Below are positions 33,827 through 41,719 of a stretch of DNA of 64,000 nt, piece after piece. The stretch is taken from contig NZ_JAODUA010000002.1 in the NCBI RefSeq assembly GCF_025399895.1, forward strand, positions 1 through 64,000, written 5' to 3'. Origin of the DNA: Streptomyces sp. ASQP_92. Its GTDB lineage: Bacteria; Actinomycetota; Actinomycetes; Streptomycetales; Streptomycetaceae. The notes under the pieces were generated by a model. That model was not told the origin of the DNA, made no database searches, and saw only the letters and a list, made by a program, of their open reading frames with translations. Each line of letters begins with the position of its first letter. Positions within the stretch are counted from its first letter, which is position 1. The translations under genes and the position numbers were made by a program.

Positions 33827-34588
33827 ATGTCCACCACCGAGCAGCGCGTCGCCATCGTGACCGGGGCGGCGCGGGGCATTGGCGCCGCGACCGCCGTCCG
33901 GCTTGCGGCCGAGGGCCGGGCCGTCGCCGTACTCGACCTCGACGAGGCGGCCTGCAAGGACACCGTCGACAAGATCACCGCGGCGGGCGGCCGGGCCATC
34001 GCCGTCGGCTGCGACGTCTCCGACAGCGCCCAGGTGGAGGCGGCCGTGGAGCGCGTCGCCTCCGAGCTCGGCGCGCCGACCATCCTCGTCAACAACGCCG
34101 GTGTGCTCCGCGACAACCTCCTCTTCAAGATGAGCGAGTCGGACTGGGACCTGGTCATGAACGTGCACCTCAAGGGCGCGTTCCTGATGGCCAAGGCCTG
34201 TCAGAAGCACATGGTGGACGCCAAGTGGGGCCGCATCGTCTCGCTCTCCTCGTCCTCCGCGCTCGGCAACCGCGGCCAGGCCAACTACTCCGCCGTCAAG
34301 GCAGGCCTCCAGGGCTTCACCAAGACCCTCGCCAAGGAACTCGGCAAGTTCGGGATCACCGCCAACGCGGTCGCGCCCGGCTTCATCGTCACCGAGATGA
34401 CCGCGCAGACCGCCGCCCGCGTCGGCATGGGCTTCGAGGACTTCCAGGCCGCGGCCGCCGGCCAGATCCCCGTCCAGCGCGTCGGCTTCCCCGAGGACAT
34501 CGCCAACGCCATCGCCTTCTTCACGGGCGACGCCGCGGGCTTCGTCTCCGGCCAGGTCATGTACGTGGCCGGCGGACCGCTCAACTAA
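33827..34588 (+). CDS. fabG: 3-oxoacyl-ACP reductase FabG-type SDR
   Basis: 253 residues, classical SDR: cofactor loop TGAARGIG, NNAG at about 87, catalytic Ser...Tyr-x3-Lys in SLSSSSALGNRGQANYSAVK, and a C-terminal GQVMYVAGG. It reduces 3-oxoacyl thioesters with NADPH or acts in beta-oxidation-like steps. ATG 33827 follows AGGAGA. It is first in an operon with another SDR 17 nt downstream, under the strong promoter and the inverted-repeat operator upstream. Confidence 0.93.
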   Translation: MSTTEQRVAIVTGAARGIGAATAVRLAAEGRAVAVLDLDEAACKDTVDKITAAGGRAIAVGCDVSDSAQVEAAVERVASELGAPTILVNNAGVLRDNLLFKMSESDWDLVMNVHLKGAFLMAKACQKHMVDAKWGRIVSLSSSSALGNRGQANYSAVKAGLQGFTKTLAKELGKFGITANAVAPGFIVTEMTAQTAARVGMGFEDFQAAAAGQIPVQRVGFPEDIANAIAFFTGDAAGFVSGQVMYVAGGPLN

Positions 34589-34605
34589 GGCCAGGGACAA
34601 GGGAC

Positions 34606-35367
34606 ATGACTGAACTTCCTGAACTGTCCGGCAAGGTCGCCCTGATCACCGGCGGCAGCCGGGGCATCGGCTACGGCGTCGCCGAGGCGCTCGTCGCCCG
34701 CGGCGACCGGGTGTGCATCACCGGACGCGGCGAGGACGCCCTGAAGGAGGCCGTCGAACGGCTCGGCTCCGACCGCGTCATCGCGGTCGCCGGCAAGGCC
34801 GCCGACGAGGCCCACCAGGCCGCCGCCGTCGAGCGCACCATGGAGGCCTTCGGCCGGGTCGACTTCCTGGTCAACAACGCCGGTACCAACCCGGTGTTCG
34901 GCCCCATCGCCGAACTCGATCTGGGCGTGGCGCGCAAGGTGTTCGAGACCAATGTGGTCTCCGCGCTCGGCTTCGCCCAGCAGACCTGGAAGGCCTGGCA
35001 GCGGGACAACGGCGGCGCGATCGTCAACATCGCCTCCATCGCCGGCGTTTCCGCCTCGCCCTTCATCGGCGCGTACGGCATGAGCAAGGCCGCCATGGTG
35101 AACCTGACGCTCCAGCTGGCCCACGAGTTCGCGCCGGTCGTCCGCGTCAACGCGATCGCCCCGGCCGTCATCAAGACCAAGTTCGCCCAGGCGCTGTACG
35201 AGGGCCGCGAGGCGGAGGCCGCCGCGGCCTATCCGATGGGCCGGCTCGGCGTGCCGTCCGACATCGGCGGCGCCGCCGCGTTCCTCACCTCCGAGCAGTC
35301 GGCCTGGGTCACGGGGCAGACCCTGGTCGTCGACGGCGGGCTCTTCCTGAACGTCGGAGTCCACTGA
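34606..35367 (+). CDS. SDR family oxidoreductase (FabG-like)
   Basis: 253 residues with TGGSRGIGYG cofactor loop, NNAGTNPVFG, and SIAGVSASPFIGAYGMSKAA active site. It is likely NAD(P)H-dependent; the exact substrate is not clear. ATG 34606 lies 17 nt after the first FabG gene with AAGGGA upstream, so the two are cotranscribed. The pair probably handles 3-hydroxy/3-oxoacyl thioesters of different chain type. Confidence 0.92.
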   Translation: MTELPELSGKVALITGGSRGIGYGVAEALVARGDRVCITGRGEDALKEAVERLGSDRVIAVAGKAADEAHQAAAVERTMEAFGRVDFLVNNAGTNPVFGPIAELDLGVARKVFETNVVSALGFAQQTWKAWQRDNGGAIVNIASIAGVSASPFIGAYGMSKAAMVNLTLQLAHEFAPVVRVNAIAPAVIKTKFAQALYEGREAEAAAAYPMGRLGVPSDIGGAAAFLTSEQSAWVTGQTLVVDGGLFLNVGVH

Positions 35368-35424
35368 GGAAGACCCCGGGAAAGGCGCTCGCCGCCCTGA
35401 GCGGATTTGCTCCCGAATAGTGCC

Positions 35425-35466
35425 CAGTGCCCCGTTGAGACGGTCGGTTGACCCAGCGGGGCACTG
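35425..35466. terminator. Hairpin after the SDR operon
   Basis: CAGTGCCCCG (35425-35434) pairs perfectly with 35457-35466 around a 22-nt loop. It follows the SDR stop by 58 nt. The promoter of the next gene lies inside its loop and right arm, so it is read by transcripts from upstream only. Confidence 0.55.
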
Positions 35467-35475
35467 CGGTATGGT
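35448..35475 (+). promoter_or_regulatory. Promoter of the peptide-binding lipoprotein gene
   Basis: TTGACC at 35448-35453, 16 nt, TATGGT at 35470-35475, with transcription expected near 35482, 25 nt before the chosen GTG start. Confidence 0.65.
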
Positions 35476-35506
35476 CTGCCGCCACGGCCGATCGAGGAGC
35501 GTGCAC

Positions 35507-37090
35507 GTGTTCAGACGGACCAGCCGCCGGCGCACCGGCGCGGCCCTTGCGTCCATAGCCGTGCTGGGTGGCTGCGGACTGCTTCCGGGCAGCGGTTCGG
35601 GGCCCCAGCAGGGGATCACGGTGGGGACGACGAGCGAACCGAGCACGCTCGACCCGGCCGCCTCCTGGGACGGATCGTGGGAGCTCTACCGCAATGTCTT
35701 CCAGACCCTGGTGGCCTTTCCGACCGGCAGCACCTCGCCCCAGCCGGACGCCGCCCAGTCCTGCCGCTTCTCGGACAGGACGAGTCGCACCTTCACCTGC
35801 ACACTGCGCAGGGGAATGGCCTTCTCCGACGGGACGAAGCTCGACGCGCACGCCGTCAAGTACTCGATCGACCGCATCGTGAGGATCAACGTGAAGGCCG
35901 GGCCCAAGGGCCTGCTCAGCAGCCTGGACACGGTCACCGCCGACGACGACCTGACCGTCACCTTCCACCTGAACAAGCCCGACGCGACCTTCCCCTATGT
36001 GCTCGGCGCGCCCGCCATGTCGATCGTCGACCCCGCGACGTACCCGGCCGACCGGCTCCGCGACGACGGCGGCCTCACCGGCTCGGGCCCCTACACCCTG
36101 GAGTCGTACAAGGCCGGCGACCGGGCCGTCCTGAAGAAGAACATCGGCTACCAGGGCTTCGCTCAACCCCAGAACGACGGCGTCACCATCCGCTACTTCC
36201 ACGACTCCACCACTATGGTGGACGCCCTCAAGAGCAAGCGGATCGATCTCACCTATCGCGGCATCACCGCCGACGAGGTCGAGGACATCCGCCAGGAGAA
36301 GGCGGCGGGCAAGCCCTTCCAGCTCATCGAGAACACCGGCACCGAGATCCGCTTCCTGGTGTTCAACCCCAAGGACCCGCACGCCGCGAACGCGGCGGTG
36401 CGCCGCGCGGTCGCCCAGGTCGTGGACCGCGACGCCCTGGTCGCCAAGGTCTACAAGGGCACCGCCGAACCGCTGTACTCGATGGTCCCCACCGGCGTGA
36501 ACGGGCACACCACCAGCTTCTTCGACACCTTCGGCTCGCCCAGCGTGCCCAAGGCGAGGGACATTCTGCGCAAGGCGGGCGTCAACGCCCCGGTGCCGCT
36601 GACGTTCTGGTACACCACCGACCGCTACGGCTCGTCCATGGCCGCGGAGTTCGCCGAGCTCAAGCGGCAGCTCGACGGCTCCGGGCTCTTCGACGTGACC
36701 CTGAAGAGCCGCCCCTGGAAGACCTACACCCAGGGCTTCCAGGCCGGCGACTTCCCCGTCTTCGGACGCGGCTGGTTCCCCGACTTCCCCGACCCGGACA
36801 ACTTCATCGCCCCCTTCGTCGGCGAGGAGAACGCCGTCGGCACGCCGTACGAGCCCCGCGAGATCACCACCCGGCTGATCCCGCAGTCCCGACAGATCTC
36901 CGACCGGGGAGCGGCGAGCCGGCAGTTCGAGCGGGCCCAGGACATCCTCGTCGACGACGTGCGGCTGCTGCCGCTGTGGCAGGGCAAGCTCTGCATCGCG
37001 GCGAGCGACGACATCGCGGGCGGCGAGCGGGCCCTGGACCCGCAGACCGTCCTTCAGCTGTGGGAGCTGCACCGCAAGACGAGCTGGTAG
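35507..37090 (+). CDS. ABC transporter substrate-binding lipoprotein (peptide/nickel family 5)
   Basis: 527 residues. A basic start and lipobox (RRRTGAALASIAVLGGC) mark a lipoprotein. The mature part is an SBP family 5 domain (TVGTTSEPSTLDPAASWDGS, FSDGTKLDAHAVKYSIDRI, GRGWFPDFPDPDNFI), typical of oligopeptide-binding proteins. No permease or ATPase genes lie beside it, so it is an orphan binding protein. GTG 35507 has GAGGAG at 35494-35499 with a 7-nt spacer; a longer frame from 35420 would start before the promoter. Confidence 0.92.
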   Translation: MFRRTSRRRTGAALASIAVLGGCGLLPGSGSGPQQGITVGTTSEPSTLDPAASWDGSWELYRNVFQTLVAFPTGSTSPQPDAAQSCRFSDRTSRTFTCTLRRGMAFSDGTKLDAHAVKYSIDRIVRINVKAGPKGLLSSLDTVTADDDLTVTFHLNKPDATFPYVLGAPAMSIVDPATYPADRLRDDGGLTGSGPYTLESYKAGDRAVLKKNIGYQGFAQPQNDGVTIRYFHDSTTMVDALKSKRIDLTYRGITADEVEDIRQEKAAGKPFQLIENTGTEIRFLVFNPKDPHAANAAVRRAVAQVVDRDALVAKVYKGTAEPLYSMVPTGVNGHTTSFFDTFGSPSVPKARDILRKAGVNAPVPLTFWYTTDRYGSSMAAEFAELKRQLDGSGLFDVTLKSRPWKTYTQGFQAGDFPVFGRGWFPDFPDPDNFIAPFVGEENAVGTPYEPREITTRLIPQSRQISDRGAASRQFERAQDILVDDVRLLPLWQGKLCIAASDDIAGGERALDPQTVLQLWELHRKTSW

Positions 37091-37109
37091 GACACGGGCG
37101 CGGACGGCG

Positions 37110-37132
37110 TTGTCAGTGGCGGCGGGTAGGTT
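37110..37132 (+). promoter_or_regulatory. DNA-damage (RecA-NDp / PafBC-type) promoter of ung
   Basis: TTGTCAGTGGC at 37110-37120, exactly 6 nt, TAGGTT at 37127-37132. This is a full match to the streptomycete damage promoter pattern. Transcription should begin near 37139, about 50 nt before GTG 37190. Confidence 0.85.
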
Positions 37133-37189
37133 CGGAAATCCGCAGTGAGAGTGCGGAGTCGAACCGAATGTCCCACGGAGGTTGTTGAC

Positions 37190-37873
37190 GTGACCGATAC
37201 CGCCATGCTGCCCGAGTCCTGGCAGGGCGTCCTCGGCGAGGAGCTCCAGAAGCCGTACTTCAAGGAGCTCACCGCGTTCGTCGAGGAGGAGCGGGCGAAC
37301 GGCCCCGTCTTCCCGCCCCGCGAGGAGGTGTTCGCGGCGCTGGACGCGACACCGTACGACAAGGTCAAGGTCCTCGTCCTCGGCCAGGACCCCTACCACG
37401 GCGAGGGCCAGGGGCACGGGCTGTGCTTCTCGGTGCGCCCGGGTGTCAGGACACCGCCCTCGCTGCGCAACATCTACAAGGAGATGCGCGACGAGCTCGG
37501 CCTGGAGATCCCCGACAACGGCTACCTCATGCCGTGGGCCGAGCAGGGGGTGCTGCTGCTCAACGCGGTGCTCACGGTGCGCTCCGGCGAGGCCAACTCG
37601 CACAAGGGCAAGGGCTGGGAGAAGTTCACCGACGCGGTGATCCGCGCCGTCGCCTCGCGGCCCGACCCGGCGGTGTTCGTGCTGTGGGGCAACTACGCGC
37701 AGAAGAAGCTCCCGTTGATCGACGAGGAGCGCCACGTCGTGGTCAAGGGGGCGCACCCGTCGCCACTGTCCGCCAAGAAGTTCTTCGGTTCGCATCCCTT
37801 CACGCAGATCAACGAGGCGGTCGCGGCGCAGGGGCACGCCCCCATCGACTGGCGCATCCCCAACCTGGGCTGA
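37190..37873 (+). CDS. ung: Uracil-DNA glycosylase, family 1
   Basis: 227 residues. It removes uracil from DNA in base excision repair. The catalytic water-activating motif GQDPYHGEGQ and the Leu-loop HPSPLSAKKFFGSHPF are intact, as is LLNAVLTV. GTG 37190 has GGAGG at 37177-37181 with an 8-nt spacer; a GTG at 37145 is rejected because it has no ribosome site. A damage-inducible promoter lies upstream. Confidence 0.97.
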   Translation: MTDTAMLPESWQGVLGEELQKPYFKELTAFVEEERANGPVFPPREEVFAALDATPYDKVKVLVLGQDPYHGEGQGHGLCFSVRPGVRTPPSLRNIYKEMRDELGLEIPDNGYLMPWAEQGVLLLNAVLTVRSGEANSHKGKGWEKFTDAVIRAVASRPDPAVFVLWGNYAQKKLPLIDEERHVVVKGAHPSPLSAKKFFGSHPFTQINEAVAAQGHAPIDWRIPNLG

Positions 37874-37970
37874 GCGGGGCGGGGCGGGGGAGCGGCGAGC
37901 GGGCTCTCGGGGGGAGGCGTGACGGCGTCCGGCTGACAGGGCGGGGGCGGCCGACCGAGCCTGAGGCCGA

Positions 37971-37993
37971 TTGTCAGTGGGGGCCGCTAGCGT
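37971..37993 (+). promoter_or_regulatory. DNA-damage (RecA-NDp / PafBC-type) promoter of a small helical gene
   Basis: TTGTCAGTGG followed by G instead of C (37971-37981), 6 nt, TAGCGT at 37988-37993. The match is nearly as good as at ung. Transcription should begin near 38000, 34 nt before GTG 38034. Confidence 0.8.
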
Positions 37994-38033
37994 CGAGGAC
38001 GTTCGAGTTTCGCGACGACTGGTGGAGACAGCG

Positions 38034-38507
38034 GTGACGGACATGCAGGAAGCACCCGGGGACCTCGTGATGACCCGCATCGGGCAGGCGATGATGCTGC
38101 TGCACGGCGGGGACCGCGAGGAGGCCCGCAACCGCTTCGTCGCCCTGTGGTCCCAGATCGGCGAGGACGGCGACGCCCTCCACCGCTGCACCCTGGCCCA
38201 CTACATGGCGGACGCCCAGGACGATCCGGGGGACGAACTGGCGTGGGATCTCAGGGCGTTGGCCGCTGCCGACGGGCTGAGCCAGGACCGCCTCACCGAG
38301 CACCACGCCTCGCTCGCGGTGCGCGCCTTCTACCCCTCGCTCCACCTCAACCTCGCCGCCGACTACGTCAAGCTGCACCGCCCCGACGAGGCACGGCTCC
38401 ATATCGAGCGCGCCCACGACGCCCTGGACACGCTGTCCGACGACGCGTACGGAAACGGCATCCGCGAGGCGGTGCGCCGCCTGGAGCGCCAGTTGGACGC
38501 CGCGTAG
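38034..38507 (+). CDS. Helical-repeat (TPR-like) protein, predicted damage-inducible
   Basis: 157 residues, all helical by pattern, with repeats resembling tetratricopeptide units: RIGQAMMLLHGGDREEARNR, HLNLAADYVKLHRPDEARLH and HIERAHDALDTL. No catalytic motif. The start GTG 38034 has GGAG at 38024-38027; the TTG at 37971 is the promoter itself. The gene follows ung by 160 nt and has its own RecA-NDp-type promoter, so a role in the DNA-damage response is inferred; no function is known to me. Confidence 0.82.
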   Translation: MTDMQEAPGDLVMTRIGQAMMLLHGGDREEARNRFVALWSQIGEDGDALHRCTLAHYMADAQDDPGDELAWDLRALAAADGLSQDRLTEHHASLAVRAFYPSLHLNLAADYVKLHRPDEARLHIERAHDALDTLSDDAYGNGIREAVRRLERQLDAA

Positions 38508-38614
38508 TCGGTGCGGCGTGGCGCGGTGACGGCTGCGGAGAGGGGGCGCGGGCGTGGCGGGCGCGGTGCGGGTATCTCGTGCCAGGGCGTCGCAGCTCCC
38601 GACATGACAGGCCG

Positions 38615-39076
38615 TCAACTGCCGTACGTCTCACGGCAGATGCGTGCCTGTGGGCTGTCGTCGCGCCAGCCGCCGTAGGCCTGGCCGAGCGCGCAGATAC
38701 CGGCCGGGGCGGCCGGCGCGGGGGCGGTTCGGGGATGCCGCTTCGTCCTGGGTGCGGCGGGGCGGCCTCCGGTGCGCTCGGCGCCGGGACGACGTCCGCG
38801 ACGGGGCGGATCCGGGCGGGCGGGCTCCTCGGGGGCGGGCGCGGCAGCGGTCGGCGGGGAGGAGGCGGCGTCGGGGGGCATGACGGTCTCCAGGGCCTCG
38901 CGGGCCGGGGCCTGGGCGATCCTCGCGGTGGCCTGCGGCCGAGGGACGGCGGGCGGCCCGGACGGCGGGGCGGGGGCGCGGTCCGCCTCGACGGAGACAC
39001 AGCCCACGAGGCATCCGGACAGGCTCAGCGCCGTCACGGCCGCCAGGAGCCGGAGGGTGTTCGGGGTGCGGTGCAT
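38615..39076 (-). CDS. Small Pro/Ala-rich lipoprotein
   Basis: 153 residues. A signal sequence with lipobox (LLAAVTALSLSGC) is followed by a long Pro/Ala/Arg-rich spacer (about 30-125) and a conserved-looking C-terminal cap ICALGQAYGGWRDDSPQARI with a second Cys in the last residues, probably disulfide-bonded. Exposed on the outer face of the membrane, with the spacer crossing the wall. Function unknown. Confidence 0.78.
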   Translation of the reverse strand: MHRTPNTLRLLAAVTALSLSGCLVGCVSVEADRAPAPPSGPPAVPRPQATARIAQAPAREALETVMPPDAASSPPTAAAPAPEEPARPDPPRRGRRPGAERTGGRPAAPRTKRHPRTAPAPAAPAGICALGQAYGGWRDDSPQARICRETYGS

Positions 39077-39113
39077 CCCTCAACTCTGCGGCCGCGTAAG
39101 GCGGTTGGGTGCC

Positions 39114-39139
39114 CGTGCGGGCCCGTGATGGCCCGCACG
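39114..39139 (-). terminator. 10-bp hairpin between minus-strand genes
   Basis: CGTGCGGGCC (39114-39123) pairs with 39130-39139 around a 6-nt loop. It lies downstream of the DUF664 gene and upstream of the lipoprotein gene, so it probably ends the former. Confidence 0.55.
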
Positions 39140-39206
39140 AGTGAAAGGGGTCGACGCGCGCGACGGCCCGGGCCCAGGGGCCGGCCTCCGTGCGGGCCGC
39201 CCCGGG

Positions 39207-39743
39207 TCAGGCTCCCGTCGCGCCGTCGATCGCCTCGCGGAGCAGATCTGCGTGGCCGTTGTGGCGGGCGTACTCCTCGATCATGTGGGTGTAGATCCAG
39301 CGCAGGTTGAAGTGCTGCCCGCCCCGTGCGGTGCCCGCGCTGAGGTCGTCGAGGACGTGTGCGGCCGCTATGTCCCGTGCGGCGGCGACCTCACCGCGCC
39401 AGGTGGCGAGCGCCTCGGCGTGGGTGTCCTCGGGGCCGAAGTGGAAGTCGCCGTCGGGGTCCTCGTCGGTCCCGTAGACGCCTTCGTCCGTCCCGCCCGC
39501 GAACACCGTGACGAACCACCAGCGTTCGACCTCGGCGAGATGGCGCAGCAGTCCGAGCAGGGTGAGCTCGGAGCTCGGGACGGCGGCCCGCTTGAGCTGC
39601 TCGTCGGAGAGGCCGGAACACTTCCAGACGAGCGTCTCGCGGTGGTATTCCAGCCAGCCGTCGAGCATGGCCCGCTCCCCGGCGTCCAGTGCGGGTTCAT
39701 TGCGCTCGGTGGGCTCGGTCACGGGTGCCTCGGGGGTCGTCAT
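39207..39743 (-). CDS. DinB-superfamily (DUF664) protein
   Basis: 178 residues, four-helix bundle of the DinB/YfiT type with likely metal-binding His: LLGLLRHLAEVERWW near 75 and HMIEEYARHNGHADLLREAI near the end. Relatives are thiol-dependent transferases (mycothiol/bacillithiol type) or of unknown activity; this is not the polymerase also called DinB. ATG 39743 is preferred to 39779 on the basis of AGGA upstream and family length. Confidence 0.88.
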   Translation of the reverse strand: MTTPEAPVTEPTERNEPALDAGERAMLDGWLEYHRETLVWKCSGLSDEQLKRAAVPSSELTLLGLLRHLAEVERWWFVTVFAGGTDEGVYGTDEDPDGDFHFGPEDTHAEALATWRGEVAAARDIAAAHVLDDLSAGTARGGQHFNLRWIYTHMIEEYARHNGHADLLREAIDGATGA

Positions 39744-39782
39744 GGGGTCATCCTGACTCGTGCCCGCGGCCTTGGCCAACGG

Positions 39783-40403
39783 TTATCGGCGCCCGGGTCC
39801 GGGTCCGATCCCGGGTCCGGTCAGCATGCCGCTCAGCAGCTCGGCGAAGCTCCGGCGGATCTCCGCAAGGGACGGAACCTCCGCGTGGTACGAACCGGCC
39901 GCGCAGGAGAACATCAGGCCCTCGCTGAACGAGATCAGCGACAGGGCGTGGCGCTCGGGCGCACTCGATCCGGCGGCCCGCATGAGCCGCACCAGAGGGG
40001 CCCTGAACTGTCGCCCGGCCGCGTCGTAGTACGCCCGCAGCTCGGGCCGCCGGGTGGCCTCCAGCGCCAACTCGTAACGGGACACGAGCAGTTCGCGGGG
40101 GCCGGTGAGATAGCGGTGCAGGGCGAGGGCCAGCGCCCCGGCGAGCTCGTCGAGGTCGCTGCCCGGTACCGGCATCTCCGCCGGGACGAGCACCTTGGCC
40201 TCGCGTTCGGCCTGGCGCCGGACCGCCGCTTCGAGCAGCGCCTGACGGGTTCGCGCCTGGTTGGAGGTCGAGCCCTGCGGCAGCCCGGCCCGCTCGTCGA
40301 CGGCGCGGTGGGTCAGTCCCCGCATGCCCCGTTCGGTGAGCAGGGCGAGCGCGGAGTCGGCGATGAGATCGGCACGCGAGGTGCCGGGAGTGTGCGCGGG
40401 CAT
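39783..40403 (-). CDS. TetR family repressor
   Basis: 206 residues: N-terminal helix-turn-helix (ADLIADSALALLTERGMRGL, HRAVDERAGLPQGSTS) and a ligand-binding helical domain. It is divergent from an FAD monooxygenase 77 nt away. Two identical 14-bp palindromes lie between them and are the likely operators, giving autoregulation and control of the monooxygenase-oxidoreductase pair. Confidence 0.92.
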   Translation of the reverse strand: MPAHTPGTSRADLIADSALALLTERGMRGLTHRAVDERAGLPQGSTSNQARTRQALLEAAVRRQAEREAKVLVPAEMPVPGSDLDELAGALALALHRYLTGPRELLVSRYELALEATRRPELRAYYDAAGRQFRAPLVRLMRAAGSSAPERHALSLISFSEGLMFSCAAGSYHAEVPSLAEIRRSFAELLSGMLTGPGIGPGPGRR

Positions 40404-40423
40404 GGCCTCAATCTACCCCTCGC

Positions 40424-40437
40424 ACTACAGATGTAGT
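40424..40437. promoter_or_regulatory. TetR operator copy 1
   Basis: Perfect palindrome ACTACAGATGTAGT, 21 bp before the tetR start codon. Confidence 0.8.
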
Positions 40438-40452
40438 AACGTCGTCCTCGGT

Positions 40453-40466
40453 ACTACAGATGTAGT
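40453..40466. promoter_or_regulatory. TetR operator copy 2
   Basis: Identical palindrome ACTACAGATGTAGT, 29 bp from the first copy centre to centre (nearly three helical turns) and 14 bp before the monooxygenase start codon. Confidence 0.8.
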
Positions 40467-40480
40467 CGACAGGGGGCATC

Positions 40481-41719
40481 ATGAGTGGACACAGGGACAG
40501 CGAGGGACGGCGCGCGGTGGTCGTCGGCGGGGGCATCGGCGGGCTCACCGCCGCGGCGGCCCTGACCCGGCGCGGCTGGCGGGTCACCGTCCTGGAGCGG
40601 GCCGAGGAGCTGAAGCCGGTCGGCGCGGGCATCGCGCTCGCCCCCAACGGCCTGCGGGCCCTCGACGTCATCGGCCTCGGTGACCGGATCAGGGCGCTCG
40701 CCGCCTGGCAGGGCGAGGGAGGCCTGCGCACCCCGAGCGGCCGCTGGCTCTCCCGGACCGACCCCGAGGCCGCCATCGAGGCCTTCGGCGACCCGATCGT
40801 CCTGCTGCACCGGGCGACGCTGACCGCGACACTGGCCGGGGCGCTCGCGGAGGGGACTGTGCACACCGGATCCGCGGCCGAACTCCTCGACCCCGGCGCC
40901 GCCGACCGCCCCGCCGTGGTCCGCACCGCCGACGGTGACATCGAGGCGGAGCTCGTCGTCGGTGCCGACGGCATCCACTCCGCGCTGCGCACGGCGCTCT
41001 TCCCCGCCCACCCCGGCGCGACGTACTCCGGATTCACCACCTGGCGCGTCGTGGTGCCGGACCCGGGCCGGCCCTTCGCCCCGCACGAGACCTGGGGGCC
41101 CGGCCGGATCTGGGGCACCCAGCCCCTGAAGGACGGCCGGATCTACGCGTACGCGGCGGCCAGGGCTCCTCGGAACGGACACGCCCCCGACAGTGAACAG
41201 GCCGAACTACGCAGGCTGTTCGGCACCTGGCACGACCCCATCCCGGCGATCCTCGACGCCGTGGGCGAGGGCCCGGCGCTGCGCAACGACGTGCACCACA
41301 TCCTGGAAGCGCTGCCCGCCTACCACCGCGGCCGGGTCGCTCTCGTCGGCGACGCCGCACACGCCATGGCCCCCACCCTCGGCCAGGGCGGCAACCAGGC
41401 CATCGAGGACGCCATCGTCCTGGCCCACCACGCCGACCCGGCAGGCGACCTCGCCACCGGCCTCGCCCGCTACAGCGCCGAGCGGCTGCCGCGCACCATG
41501 GGCCTGGTGCGCACGGCGGACCGCACCGCGCGGCTCAACATGCTGCGCAACCCGCTCGGCATCGCGGTGCGCGACACCCTGATCGGTGCCCTCTCGGCAC
41601 TGGCCCCCGGTCTCCTGCTGCGCTCCTTCGCCGCCACCGCCACCTGGCAGCCCCCCGCCGCACGTATGCTGACCAGGGAAGAAGGCTCAACACCGCTCGG
41701 CGACAGGAGAACCCCGTGA
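40481..41719 (+). CDS. FAD-dependent monooxygenase (UbiH/salicylate hydroxylase type)
   Basis: 412 residues: dinucleotide motif VVVGGGIGGLTAAAAL near 13, DG motif VVGADGIHSALR near 162, and second FAD motif GDAAHAMAPTLGQGGNQAIED near 287. It should hydroxylate an aromatic or similar substrate with NAD(P)H and O2. Likely repressed by the divergent TetR through the two palindromes. Its stop overlaps the next start as GTGA. Confidence 0.92.
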   Translation: MSGHRDSEGRRAVVVGGGIGGLTAAAALTRRGWRVTVLERAEELKPVGAGIALAPNGLRALDVIGLGDRIRALAAWQGEGGLRTPSGRWLSRTDPEAAIEAFGDPIVLLHRATLTATLAGALAEGTVHTGSAAELLDPGAADRPAVVRTADGDIEAELVVGADGIHSALRTALFPAHPGATYSGFTTWRVVVPDPGRPFAPHETWGPGRIWGTQPLKDGRIYAYAAARAPRNGHAPDSEQAELRRLFGTWHDPIPAILDAVGEGPALRNDVHHILEALPAYHRGRVALVGDAAHAMAPTLGQGGNQAIEDAIVLAHHADPAGDLATGLARYSAERLPRTMGLVRTADRTARLNMLRNPLGIAVRDTLIGALSALAPGLLLRSFAATATWQPPAARMLTREEGSTPLGDRRTP

